Shown here: one piece after another, positions 12,001 to 17,766 of the stretch
Layout: each line of letters begins with the position of its first letter
How positions within the stretch are numbered: position 1 is the first letter of the stretch
NCBI GenBank assembly: GCA_017533795.1
Contig: JAFWIH010000015.1
Coordinates: forward strand, 1-46,906
From: Clostridia bacterium
Lineage (GTDB): Bacteria > Bacillota > Clostridia > TANB77 > CAG-508
Reading direction: 5' to 3'
Length of the DNA: 46,906 bases
Notes under the pieces: model-generated
What the model was told of the DNA's origin: nothing
The model's input: only the letters and a program-made list of their open reading frames with translations
Database searches by the model: none
Translations under genes and position numbers: made by a program

Positions 12001-13852
12001 GTTTTATTGTAGAAAGTTCATTATTATTTTTACATTTGCTAATTGCTTCTTCAAGTGTTAAAGTTACTGCTGTGTCATCAATTGAATAGTTAGCTTTTTG
12101 TACAGTTATATCAACTGTTACTGTTTTGTTTGCATTTGACTCTTTTACTACTACACTTGTTGTTCCTTCTCCTACTGAAGTTATAGTTAATGTATTACCA
12201 TTAATTGCTGCTGTTGCGACCCCTTCTTGTGGTTCTGTTTGTATACTCAATGTACCTATATAATTTCCACCAAGTGTAACATTTGCATTTTCCCCTCCTA
12301 CAAGTAGTGATACACTTGCTGGGTCTGCAGTTATTGTTACTTCATTTACTGTTAGCTGAACAACATCTGATGTAACAGTACTTTTTTCGCCATTAAAGTC
12401 TTGTGTTATTTCTACATAGTAATATCCTTCTTTTTGCTTATTAGCTTCACTTATTGTTAATGTCTTTTGTTTTTCTCCTTCTATAGCTTCTCCACCTGAA
12501 GTGCTGTCTGTATCGTTTTTATACCATTGATATGTTATGTTGCCATTTCCTGTATTTTCAACTGTAAGCTGTGTTGTTTGTCCTTCTATTACTTGTGTAT
12601 CTTGTGGTTGTGTTTTTATTTCTAATGGTACTTTTACATTTACTTCTACTTTTGCAGTTCCACTTGTTATAGTATATGATTTTCCTCCTGCTGTTTGTGT
12701 AACTTCAACATAATAATATGTAGTCTCACTTTCTGTTACAGTTGTTTCTAGTGTGCTTTGTGTTTCTCCATCTATAGCTTGTCCACCTGAAGTGCTGTCT
12801 GTACTGTTTTTAAACCATTGGTATGATATTTCTCCTCCTGTTTGGTCTGTACTAGTACTTATTGTTATATTTGAGTTTTGATCTACTTTAAATTCACTTT
12901 CTGATAAAGTAACATTTGTAATTTTCTTAACAACTGTAAGTTTAGCTGCCTCAGTTTTCTTTTTAGTTGTTTTTCCATCTAAGCTTGCTGATATTTCGCA
13001 ATAGTAATATTTATCATCATTATTACTAGCATTTGATATTTTATAGCTTTCTCCTGTTGCTTCTTTTATTCTGTCTCCACCTACTGTGGCATTTTTTCCT
13101 ATTGAATACCATTGGTATGATGGGCTTCCTTTTGTAGTTGCCTCAAAATCAAATGTTGCTTCTTCACCTTCAAATATTTCTACATTTTCCGGATTTTTGC
13201 TTATTACAATGTTGGCTTTATCTTTTGATACCGGACTTATTTCAATGTCAATATTATCATTATTTCCTATTATTATTGTTTCTTCATATCCATCATTGTC
13301 TTCTATGATTATTTCATCATTTTCTCCTGTTGTAATTTGCTCAGGATCTATTCCCAAGTCTTCTGCTAGTTTTGCAATTTTATCATTTGTAGTTGGATAT
13401 TGAGATTTATTTTTTGTACTTTCCCATGACTTTTGAATTTGTCTTTTTGCAACTTCACGTTTATTTGTTATTTGTCTATTTGTTTGTATTTCATAATCAT
13501 GGCCCTTATATGTTACTTCTATTGTGTCATTTTCTTCTCTATATGCAGCAGTTGCATTTGAATCTCCATTTTCAGAGGTCCTTAGTTTATCTTGTAGTCT
13601 TGATGCCATTTCTGTATTGTTTAAATAGTCTTTTTTATTTTCATCTACAACAATATACCATTTTTGCATAAGGTCTTCTCTTACATCTGCAACCTCTTGT
13701 GCATAATGTGCATCATCTGCTCTTTTTATTACTCCGTTTTCACCTGTTAGAACAGCAATTGTTACCGTAGCTAATAAAAGTAATAATATAACTGTTATTA
13801 CCAACGACATCATTGTTATTCCAGATTGATTTTTTGCCATGTTTCTTCTCAT
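1..13852 (-). CDS. Giant multidomain surface protein with prepilin-like N-terminus (3' end beyond window)
   Basis: The frame stays open from the ATG at 13852 to the window edge, at least 4,617 codons, and was translated by hand. The start has a GGAGGA box 6-8 nt upstream. Residues 1-40 carry a short basic segment, then SGITMMSLVITVILLLLLAT, which resembles a class III (prepilin/pseudopilin) signal with Gly before the hydrophobic stretch but Ser instead of Glu at +5. Next come Ig-like domains with QWY motifs (about residues 210-500), a Big-type domain (500-580), a beta-helix-like GG-T-I repeat region (620-935), InlB/Flg_new repeats with GY-F-GW motifs (from about 965, and again later), a LamG-like region (1485-1630), two copies of a 190-residue Ig-like module, tandem MBG-like repeats (2970-3155), a second beta-helix region (3660-4040) and BspA-type leucine-rich repeats (4180-4440). 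These families are typical of adhesins and cell-surface proteins. The ligand is unknown. No in-frame CGG codon was found in it. Confidence 0.9.
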   Translation of the reverse strand, partial: MRRNMAKNQSGITMMSLVITVILLLLLATVTIAVLTGENGVIKRADDAHYAQEVADVREDLMQKWYIVVDENKKDYLNNTEMASRLQDKLRTSENGDSNATAAYREENDTIEVTYKGHDYEIQTNRQITNKREVAKRQIQKSWESTKNKSQYPTTNDKIAKLAEDLGIDPEQITTGENDEIIIEDNDGYEETIIIGNNDNIDIEISPVSKDKANIVISKNPENVEIFEGEEATFDFEATTKGSPSYQWYSIGKNATVGGDRIKEATGESYKISNASNNDDKYYYCEISASLDGKTTKKKTEAAKLTVVKKITNVTLSESEFKVDQNSNITISTSTDQTGGEISYQWFKNSTDSTSGGQAIDGETQSTLETTVTESETTYYYVEVTQTAGGKSYTITSGTAKVEVNVKVPLEIKTQPQDTQVIEGQTTQLTVENTGNGNITYQWYKNDTDSTSGGEAIEGEKQKTLTISEANKQKEGYYYVEITQDFNGEKSTVTSDVVQLTVNEVTITADPASVSLLVGGENANVTLGGNYIGTLSIQTEPQEGVATAAINGNTLTITSVGEGTTSVVVKESNANKTVTVDITVQKANYSIDDTAVTLTLEEAISKCKNNNELSTIKLLENITDSSPATIDGKNIKFDNNGKTLTRTQTITINSGATLEITGNGTIQTESPINLIVNNGTLNITHTGTIENKNTSNNSRYAIYCNSSTSNTNISGNTTIIAHCRTLRVVGTFNMSAGTLKVSGTGVSEGFTVGLNGSSIETNATFSGGKIENTNNCAAVYYTAGSTVTFKENIEVTSSHDEYSASAKCVQIGENSTANIEGGTFRCINGLTAITAANAGSTLNITGGEIYGTKNAIRNANATSTTNIYGGTIKGDEAGVVNSSTGTINIGDSTKEVNNNNPSIEGGTYGISLENASGKWNFFNGILKGTVAGFNTQPTQWREHYKVTTGTEPIGNVTYNTAYLDNKYTITFNPNGGEVSTTTKTVTYNTAYGELPTPTRTGYAFKGWTETQYEPGAANNPQFITSESTFAQDSDKTLYAYWADETAPSKPTIVAKLVDANGTTYTPGTWTNQHVYVELSATDDGSGIKEFQWYENGAWTTRELTTTSNTASITYTAARDTTLRFRAVDNGNNASEEATIEVKMDMTKPIITASNITYGQDLEITIVDAASGVTGWQVTNSSTAPTSGWTDITATASANVSSTGLNAGTWYVWAKDGAGNVQYKQITVSAKNITDSDVEVTLGPTSNIDNWKINNDTYASRFNVTYDSSTQMSNIAYRGAGGWEVKYLPIATTPGQSYTFSCDYINTTGYAATIEIERDGIGMQALRTPPTNNSNDANSVQTTYLPKAKNTNINTYQLTFTAETPITYIAFNFGMASDSANIQLSIGNFRLTNNWAYIYDGEAKEITTCVKNTTSNNIYSNGTDYTLTYPSDVTNIGTKTVTIMGTGNCSGTKTVDFNIAAKPVTAVTYEYGINERYDLESASNTGYQVNWDKDFTIETVVNVSTLGKRYLIMGGYNGTSKKDFNIEFNASNQLRLWLGTNGHEKKAGTIAANEDITVKFVWNVATQTYELTAKGTTTDITISNQVTSGTNYEVSGMATNGLRIGCLDYRVNGAGAGFQPITVKSFKVTSSQEYNEAIYLPTAEKLGYTIDGWYTEASAGTKLTTSSKVPASATTYYAHWNAKTFTVTYNANGGTVSPATTTVTYNAAYGNLATPTRTGLTFKGWNGKNLFNKDATPERSGYIQGDGSAVSNSEYSTYKINIEPNTTYTITNSGKSTAPGYVVYDAAGNRLAGANYANTAVITFTTPANAAYIEASVVTQNPSPHNRYDKDTFQLEKGAWATTYEPYYIQPTTIVTQPKDHTINAIWQDETSPVISTATASTTLDTANYVDFTATDDGAGIAGYNITTSTTAPTTWIPVVDNVEQHTETKYELDAAWARVFHHNTHWGKLLYSNATEAQSVDTVDKYSVLGNIANYINNSNKYEFLLQYPQVSATQYNRWLQTDNPITTTIANVSGGQKVGGYEAIHIDWTGNYWGGLALSTSASTYINGSTGHGNWFYAIGAYTKWNNSIPGPSTAESVVNLWSRIDEKTTSTTNSLTRRVGDIKNNGTYYIWVKDSSGNTAYKEVSVSNVDTTAPTATITSTNNVAASQTVSLNLADDKGVVAYYWGTANPSTANTNWTDITSATSKKIDVNVDDGGTYYLAVMDAAGNRTVTNKKIYKTTLVPVRGTVSQTEIITTDGNTINLPNATATGATFTGWYTDITAGTKQNTSYTPTANATFYGHWTLDSYQLTVNPNGGLWNGSISTQTFNQNYGTDKTIPNPSRTGYTFNGWTLSGSGWMGQSLHTDGNFSTGNNGVVAYNNTANDNTVTITRQAKSTDNWVGDNELKVVTSKTAKPGMGGFVQTTNSAASQRYVHVFIAKLPVGYNFQWNMNATGTGRTVEWLTSRAGTGGFEVYAYQLNAGSSGTFKTFGHVYVEESDLEAPTFYVAYSDIINITNTKGTKYVFGAENTTLTANWTASTYTVTYNANGGSGAPANNTVTYNGTYGTLPTPTKEGYTFKGWSYLPEGYQQLEYIEGTGTQYLDTGYKPGPNTGIKADYQFTSTSPTQQRLYGARGANTDAESITYEWYINGSTGFSYAFKDGSGNWKAIGKNADTTRHKIEFNVTDGYYKYDSGAETEIAEATTTNTSKVNMFLMATTSNGTSTVDVDYNGKVKLYSFSIYENGNIVRHYVPCKKTDGTIGMYEIITGTFCGNIGTGTFTAGPESYITSTTPVSIETNHTIYTNWADETAPAAPTITAKLNNSSGAAYTAGTWTNANLYIELTSSDSGSGIKEFQWYENGAWTTRALNTSSNKGTITYTASRDTTIRYRVVDNAGNASAENTIAVKMDKDKPTITASNITYGESLSITLKDTGSGVNGWQVTNSSTAPTSGWATFTATASKTVSKSDLTAGTWYVWTEDAAGNTQSKQIVVNKADMTLTTGNYTGAYDGNSHSITLNVTVPSSGAKVYYSTTTELTSSNYTNTSVASTTKPTQTNAGTTTVYWYVESNNANYNDKWGSNTITISASTTLMSYTNDDYSGVYDGNSHSITLNVTTPTGCTLYYSTSTSLTSSNYTSKGTTTKPTQTNVGTTTVYWYIKSGSANYADKSGSNTITITKQTVTAPTNVAVSTAGIVTWTASGNATGYEISINNSTWTAAESGVNYLDTIIGATGSRTVYVRAVNSNTTNYTTPSSNASKAVTVRAVTFAVNNTAMGAVDTATYNVINGATVSASSNKLTIKGVTTGTTTANLKTITATAKNNYQFSSWSKTSGSITAATTITATFVPKVYTITLNNQNATSAGTTTIYEKYNTGYYTDSGCATQMSTSANGITVPTKTGYTFKGYYTAASGGTQYIGTNGRITSSASATNFTANGNLFAQWTPNTNTAYVVNHYKHDYGTNTYTLESSENKTGTTDATLTLANLKKTITGFTYMNGFVNNSTPTTRPSSGAVTETTILPDGSLVLNLYYRPNYLYVQYDMNGGSLGSGAGADYTESGSLVAYKGNVKMLRGFYGSTVGGVSTTTFATAATSGLHDYNGTSINIVKTGYTGQVGAQWNTKADGTGTSYSQSATSYQATAMATACGYDLSSGDVTVTLYVNWVMPNYGAYSGSTLKAYYGTLADATSKATSGYTIKPLASISDASTPTIASGRTLTIDLNSYTVTMTKTISNAGTLTITGTGELTASGVNTITNTGTFTKSGTSTISNTATATYYVLNNTGTATLSAGNVTGAFRAVNNGAAGKLNVNGATVSSTASNIAIYSTGTATGTSTPAINISSGTVSSAGNYAIQNAAAGHVYITGGTVTTTGATAIYGSSSGPVTIGASGSTSTTSPAITGRIFNDKSSSSLTTVNGGKVTGTTSQAICSLGNITINGGAISATKSYAVYCNVATSGVTTITGGTITSANNYTVTTPNASGGTINISGGTITRTSGTTGAVNNEKGATTITGGTIKSNAGVGVYATTGTVTLGTNDSTISTTIPSITGATWGVRVTQDTGKFYFYDGTVTGKTNQSITEPTATATGCVVRKTATTSTTETATLGMTLKANTSASSTGAFLGTSITRDKIKKVSFATSISGHSVNNTTCWDVSSVANAGQVLMWVASGDATNGYEIVIGQNGGVIGNPESQYLFSYIGYSSITAQIELANFDTSKVTDMSWMFNGCSNISTLDVRGFDTSKVTNMKRMFGLCENISTLDVSGFDTSKVTDMGWMFNGCSSISTLDVSGFDTSKVTSMALMFYNCQEINTLNVSGFDTSNVTSMRWMFCNCEEINTLDVSGFDTSKVTDMTSMFQGCSNISTLDVNGFDTSTVTDMSYMFDGCIGLTRIDVSGFDTSKVTNMSYMFSACYNNNINTIDVSRFNTSKVTNMSGMFYQCQNVRVLDVSGFNTSNVTNMGHMFYKCNELTTIYASNSFVTTAVTNGNEMFTYSTNLVGGAGTVYSSSNVTHAYAHIDGGTSNPGYFTDASTRPTITAGGTNIKTATDISTLYGQTTTYKSTSHPSINWQLFYADSSNYYLIASDYVPNAELPCNGNTVNGVTYTATDLVKSTNTTNQFATYCARFASSSSYNDGVLTAGTIYKNGSAST
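535..1320 (-). repeat. Ten BspA/DUF285-type leucine-rich repeats
   Basis: Ten copies of the DTSKVT-M-MF-C-I-LDVSGF unit lie inside the giant protein. The plus-strand word cttgt that marks each copy falls at 588, 666, 750, 828, 906, 984, 1062, 1140, 1218 and 1296. Spacing is 78 bp (26 residues) except one 84-bp unit between 666 and 750. This unit is the PF03382-like repeat of BspA-family surface proteins. The high DNA identity between copies suggests recent amplification or recombination. Confidence 0.9.
4390..4935 (-). repeat. Two tandem MBG-like repeats in the giant protein
   Basis: Two adjacent units of about 85-90 residues share the pattern YDGNSHSITLNV, then YYST, LTSSNYT, TTKPTQTN-GTTTVYWY. 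They resemble MBG-type surface repeats. DNA similarity between the units is also high. Confidence 0.75.
4935..5510 (-). repeat. Ig-like module copy 2 (internal duplication)
   Basis: This stretch encodes ETAPAAPTITAKL, then GSGIKEFQWYENGAWTTR, ASRDTT, SNITYG, GWQVTNSSTAPTSGW and AGTWYVW. The same order and most of the same residues are encoded at about 10160-10735. Confidence 0.85.
10160..10735 (-). repeat. Ig-like module copy 1 (internal duplication)
   Basis: This is the partner of the copy at about 4935-5510. It encodes ETAPSKPTIVAKL, GSGIKEFQWYENGAWTTR, AARDTT, SNITYG, GWQVTNSSTAPTSGW and AGTWYVW. The copies are about 5.2 kb apart and are separated by unrelated modules. Confidence 0.85.
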
Positions 13853-13899
13853 TTGTTCTCCTCCAACTACTGAGTTTCATTTTATATTTTTACTATTTT

Positions 13900-13928
13900 A
13901 TTATACTAAAATGAGTTTTTTTTTGCAA
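13900..13928 (-). promoter_or_regulatory. Putative sigma-A promoter of the giant surface protein
   Basis: On the minus strand TTGCAA (13928-13923) is followed by a 17-nt spacer and a perfect TATAAT (13905-13900), about 48 nt upstream of the start codon. The -35 box matches only four of six positions. Confidence 0.55.
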
Positions 13929-14023
13929 TAGTTTTTTCTACGGAAACAAGCATTTTTGCACGTTTTTTCTTTACATTTTTGTTACAAAAATATTACAAAA
14001 TTGTTACAAGATTTTGTACACAA

Positions 14024-14072
14024 AAAAAAGAACCAGAATTCGTGTTTCCTTAAGACATTCTAGTTCTTTTTT
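14024..14072 (-). terminator. Rho-independent terminator after tatD
   Basis: The arms at 14024-14039 and 14057-14072 form a 16-bp stem with one G-U pair, flanked by A and T runs. It lies just past the tatD stop and could end transcription from either direction. Confidence 0.8.
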
Positions 14073-14076
14073 GTTT

Positions 14077-14857
14077 TTAAATTTTAAATAACTCTTTTGC
14101 ATTATTATATGTTATTTTAGCAACTTCTTCTACTGTTAATTCTCGTACATTTGCAATTTTTTTAATAACATATATTAGGTTTCTCGAGTCATTTCTTGTT
14201 CCTCTTACTGGATCTGGTGCTAAATATGGACTATCTGTTTCAATTAGTATTTTTTCTAATGGTACCATATTTATTATTTCATCAGCATTTTTGGAATTTT
14301 TAAATGTGCATGTTCCTCCAAATGCAATATATAGTCCTGCATCTAATCCGTGTTTAACTAATTCTCTATTAAAAGGGCAACAGTGTAATACGCCACTACT
14401 TTTTATTTTTACCTCGTTTTTTAGTATGTTTATTGTGTCGTCTATTGCATCTCTTGTGTGTATTGAGATAGGTAGGTTTAATTCATTAGCAAGGTTTATT
14501 TGTTTTGTAAATGCATACTTTTGTAACTCTTTGTTATCGTTATGCCAATAATAGTCTAAGCCTATTTCACCTATACCAACTACTTTTTTGTTTGATTTCA
14601 CTAGTTCTTTTATTTGGTTTATTTGTTCATCTATTTGTTCTTTATTATCTGCAATATCACTTGGATGAATTCCGTATTGCAGCATATATAAACTCATAAG
14701 TATTTGCAATATTGCAAGCTTTTTTAGATGTGTCTATGTCACAACCTATATTTATGCATTTTGTTACATTTCCGTCTTTTAAGCTTCTTATAACTTCATC
14801 TCTATCTTTATCAAATTTTTCGTCATCGTAATGTGCGTGCGTATCAAATATATCCAT
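14077..14857 (-). CDS. tatD: TatD-family metal-dependent hydrolase, requiring +1 frameshift at a CGG codon
   Basis: This is a TatD/YcfH-type deoxyribonuclease family protein of about 260 residues, the usual length. The N-terminal DTHAHYD metal motif lies in one frame. GIHPSD, GEIGLDYYWH, SIHTRDA, HCCP and ETDSPYLAPDP lie in the +1 frame. The 0 frame reads FIYAAI, then CGG, then stops four codons later. If the C at 14674 is skipped, the reading becomes FIYAAI-GIHPSD, the family consensus. I chose the ATG at 14857 because it gives MDIFDTHAHY with GGAG nine nt upstream; 14872 is an alternative. The gene follows acpS closely and ends at a hairpin terminator. It is either a frameshift pseudogene or, more likely given two identical cases in this window, a gene expressed through +1 decoding at CGG. 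Confidence 0.85.
14672..14674 (-). other. CGG +1 frameshift site in tatD
   Basis: The coding strand reads GCA ATA C GGA ATT CAT. Reading CGG as a codon leads to TGA after four more sense codons. Skipping C gives Ile-Gly-Ile-His, matching the TatD family exactly at this point. Confidence 0.75.
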
Positions 14858-14875
14858 ATTCATAATCTCCATAAA

Positions 14876-15250
14876 CTATTTATATAAAACCACTACATTT
14901 GCACATGCATATTCTTTACAATGTGAAATACTAATATCTATATTTTCTATTAAATCTATGTTAATTTTATTTATAGTTATATGTGGTTTACCATTATTAT
15001 CGTTTATAACTTCTACGTCTTTCCACGAAAGTGCATATTTGTCATTTAAACTTTCTGAAACAGCTTTGAATGCTGCTTCTTTTGCTGCAAATCTTCCTGC
15101 ATAATGTTGATATTTTTGTTTTTCTTTACTTTCACAATACTGTATTTCATTAGGTGTAAAAACTCTTTCAACAAATTTTTCTCCAATAGTGTCAATGCTA
15201 TCTTTAATTCTTGTAATTTCAATAATATCTGTGCCACACTTTATTTTCAT
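14876..15250 (-). CDS. acpS: Holo-[acyl-carrier-protein] synthase
   Basis: AcpS transfers 4'-phosphopantetheine from CoA to acyl carrier protein in fatty acid synthesis in the cytoplasm. The 124-residue product is of normal length. It has the family motifs CGTDIIEITRI near the N-terminus (magnesium-binding Asp), RFAAKEAAFKA with the catalytic Glu and Lys, and SISHCKEYA near the end. An upstream in-frame ATG at 15292 would add a peptide encoded by a palindromic repeat. I chose the ATG at 15250, which has its own GAAAGGAG box. tatD starts within about 20 nt of its stop, so the two are probably co-transcribed. Confidence 0.95.
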   Translation of the reverse strand: MKIKCGTDIIEITRIKDSIDTIGEKFVERVFTPNEIQYCESKEKQKYQHYAGRFAAKEAAFKAVSESLNDKYALSWKDVEVINDNNGKPHITINKINIDLIENIDISISHCKEYACANVVVLYK

Positions 15251-15265
15251 TTTTTCTCCTTTCTC

Positions 15266-15337
15266 AACCAACGGGGACGGGAAAACGGTCAAAATCCTCC
15301 GTCCCCTTTGACCGTTTTCCCGTCCCCCTTGGTCGAA
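15266..15337. repeat. Palindromic dispersed repeat, copy 1
   Basis: Perfect 21-bp arms lie at 15273-15293 and 15307-15327 with a 13-nt loop. The flanks (caacca and tggtcg) pair partly. It contains the family core GTCAAAATCCTCCGTCCC from 15288. It sits between acpS and the WG-repeat gene and could act as a hairpin in the transcript. Confidence 0.85.
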
Positions 15338-15351
15338 TCTTTCGATTGAAT

Positions 15352-16881
15352 TTATTTATCACAATAATAATTCATATTTACATCTTGTCCAAGATGCCAT
15401 TTTCCTACAAAGTCTATTAAATAATTGTTTTCTAGATTATATGTTGGTTCAATTACTACTTTGCCATTTACATCTATACTTCCCCATTTTCCATCTTTCT
15501 TTACCGCTGCATAACCTGCGTCATTTTGCTCTGTTGCATCATCATATATATAGTCTACAATTACTTCTCCTTTATTATTTACAAATCCATATTTTCCATC
15601 TTGTTTGCTTAAAAATAGTGTATTTGTTGACAAGATATCTTTTGCATCTTTTTCTTCAAATTTAAAGTTATAATATTTATATTCATTATCTTTTCTGATT
15701 TTAAAATAGCCTTTTTCGTCATTAATTTCAGAAACTATTCCTTGTAGTTTTACTTCAAAGCTACTGTCAATTATGCTTGATTTGAATTCTTCATCTTCTG
15801 CAAAGAATAAGTCTGCCGTAGTGTCGTAGCTAATGCTTTTATAATTAAAATCAACTTTTGCTTCATTTTGTAAATTTATTATGCCATATTTTTCTCCCTT
15901 TTTAGCAATAAATATTTGATCTTTTGCTTCCTTTAAGTCATCATATTCATTATTAATAAGAGTTTCTTTTTTGGTATTCATAACTCCAAATTTATTGTCT
16001 TTCTTAAATATTATTCCCTGTGTTGTATAACCTAATATTTGCTTTATAGAGTCATATTCGCCTTCTACTAGAGTTTCTCCAGCCGCATTTATTAGTTTTT
16101 GCTTTCCAGCTTCAGTTATTACATATGATTCTTTTCCATATATAGGCTCTACTTTTTCATATTTTGCCTCTAGTAATTGTTTTCCAAGATAATCAACTAC
16201 TCCATATTTGCCGTCAGTGCCTATAACTATGTATCCATTTTTATAGTCATCTTCTATTCCTAAAATATCTTTATATATTGTTTCCAAAACAGTAGTCCCT
16301 TCGGTTGTTACTAATCCGTATTTGCCATCTTTTTGTACCTTTATGCTGTTTTTAATTCCCGCAACTACAGTGATATTTTCATATTCACATGGTAAAACTT
16401 GTTTTCCTGTTAAATCAATCAACCCATATTTACCATCTTTTTCAACTTTAAGAACATTTTCTTCGTACCATAAATTATTGTTTTTATCAACATTTTCTAT
16501 TGCTTCTATTTTACTGTATTCTGTAAAAATCTCTTCATTTTTACTGTTTAATGCTTTTGTTTTGTATTCTCCTGTTTCGTTGTTAATGTCGTATGTGCAT
16601 AGAAATACATCCTTTTTGTTGTTTGGAACTTTAATCATTTCTTGATATGATGGGCTTATTACTTCTTTTCCAGTATTGTCTATTATTCCCCACTTGTTAT
16701 CAGTATATAGTGCGTAATAACTTGCACTTGTTATTCTTCCCGCTTCTTTTCCTTTTGCCAATATTCTCTTTATCATAAAGATAATCATAACTATTACTAG
16801 CAATACTAAAATTACTGCTATTACTTTTTTATAATTAAGATGTGGTTCATCATCGTATCTTCTTCCTCTTCTACTACTCAT
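15352..16881 (-). CDS. Membrane-anchored WG-repeat protein
   Basis: The 509-residue protein begins with a basic, Arg-rich cytoplasmic segment, then a single membrane helix at about residues 20-42 (VIAVILVLLVIVMIIFMI). The rest is made of about nine or ten WG/KWG repeats of the form KYG-ID--GK-V---Y--I, for example KWGIID, KYGLID, KYGVVD, KYGFVN and KWGSID. WG repeats are predicted beta-rich modules, probably extracellular here. Their role is not established. GGAGGAATT precedes the ATG. The gene lies downstream of pgeF but has its own likely promoter. Confidence 0.88.
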   Translation of the reverse strand: MSSRRGRRYDDEPHLNYKKVIAVILVLLVIVMIIFMIKRILAKGKEAGRITSASYYALYTDNKWGIIDNTGKEVISPSYQEMIKVPNNKKDVFLCTYDINNETGEYKTKALNSKNEEIFTEYSKIEAIENVDKNNNLWYEENVLKVEKDGKYGLIDLTGKQVLPCEYENITVVAGIKNSIKVQKDGKYGLVTTEGTTVLETIYKDILGIEDDYKNGYIVIGTDGKYGVVDYLGKQLLEAKYEKVEPIYGKESYVITEAGKQKLINAAGETLVEGEYDSIKQILGYTTQGIIFKKDNKFGVMNTKKETLINNEYDDLKEAKDQIFIAKKGEKYGIINLQNEAKVDFNYKSISYDTTADLFFAEDEEFKSSIIDSSFEVKLQGIVSEINDEKGYFKIRKDNEYKYYNFKFEEKDAKDILSTNTLFLSKQDGKYGFVNNKGEVIVDYIYDDATEQNDAGYAAVKKDGKWGSIDVNGKVVIEPTYNLENNYLIDFVGKWHLGQDVNMNYYCDK

Positions 16882-16910
16882 ATAATTCCTCCATATTTTT
16901 ATTCATAATT

Positions 16911-16939
16911 ACTATATCAAAAATTACAATAAATTTCAA
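16911..16939 (-). promoter_or_regulatory. Putative promoter of the WG-repeat gene
   Basis: On the minus strand TTGAAA (16939-16934) is followed by 17 nt and TATAGT (16916-16911). It overlaps the pgeF stop codon. Confidence 0.45.
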
Positions 16940-17766
16940 CCCTTTATTTCTATTATAGCCGTAGCTAATCCGTAATTTTCTCCTTCTGCTCTATATGAAT
17001 GTATTTGATTACTTTCACAGACACTACAAATCCCACTATCTATTATGTTTTTTCCTTGCAAACCTGCTTGTTTTAAGATTTCTTTATTAATAAAAATAGT
17101 ATCGATATTCCACTTTTTGCTTTGTTCTGTTTCTGTTATAAATCCACTTAGTTCTTTAAACTCATTTTCAAATTCCTCTTTTACATCCTTTTCAACCTCA
17201 AAGTGGCATTTGCGTATACTTGGACACATGCAGCAAATAATATCTTTTGGATTTGAATTATATTTTTCTTTCATTTTTTTTACAGTTTCTACAGATATTC
17301 TTTGCAATGTTCCTCGCCAGCCAGAGTGAGTGTTTGCAATAACTTTTTTTACAGGATCAAAAAATAAAAGTAAAATACAATCCGCATTTGTTGTTGACAA
17401 CATAATATTCGGTTTGTTAGTTATTAATCCATCTGTATTTTCATACTTTTCTGAAAAAAATTCTGGTTCTGTATCTTTGTTCTCTATAAATTTTACAGTT
17501 TTAGTATGCTTTTGTCGAGATTTAACAATATGCATATAGTTACTGTTTATTGCTTCTGTTAGCTCCTTATAATCATTTATAGCTTTTTCCCTTTGCTCAT
17601 TGCTTAGAGGTGTATGTTTAAGTGTTTCTGTTCTAAAGTTTCTATCTAATCCTATACAATATGCATGGTTTATTGTATCTGAGTATTCTAGTAGTCTTCT
17701 AAATTGTATAAACTCAACATTACCTTTTTTTATATGAATTATGTTTTCATTTGATAGATTTTTCAT
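16936..17766 (-). CDS. pgeF: Peptidoglycan editing factor / purine nucleoside phosphorylase, YfiH-laccase-domain family
   Basis: The 276-residue product has the YfiH/DUF152 signature: TTNADCILLLFFDP, ANTHSGWRGTLQRI and CMCPSIRKCHFEVEKDV, followed by CSVC near the end. The His and Cys residues of these motifs bind zinc or copper in characterised members. Family members act as purine nucleoside phosphorylases/adenosine deaminases, and PgeF also affects the fidelity of peptidoglycan stem peptides. It overlaps the end of addB by 20 nt, with its ribosome-binding site AAAGGA inside addB, so it is translationally coupled to it. The N-terminus is rather divergent. Confidence 0.9.
   Translation of the reverse strand: MKNLSNENIIHIKKGNVEFIQFRRLLEYSDTINHAYCIGLDRNFRTETLKHTPLSNEQREKAINDYKELTEAINSNYMHIVKSRQKHTKTVKFIENKDTEPEFFSEKYENTDGLITNKPNIMLSTTNADCILLLFFDPVKKVIANTHSGWRGTLQRISVETVKKMKEKYNSNPKDIICCMCPSIRKCHFEVEKDVKEEFENEFKELSGFITETEQSKKWNIDTIFINKEILKQAGLQGKNIIDSGICSVCESNQIHSYRAEGENYGLATAIIEIKG

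Noticed and set aside
1038..13671. Many plus-strand open frames of 60-130 codons across the giant gene
   Set aside because: They are shadows of the minus-strand repeats. They lack ribosome-binding sites and encode low-complexity hydrophobic strings.
15251..15292. N-terminal extension of AcpS from the upstream ATG
   Set aside because: It is encoded by the palindromic repeat; the real start at 15250 has its own ribosome-binding site and matches family length.
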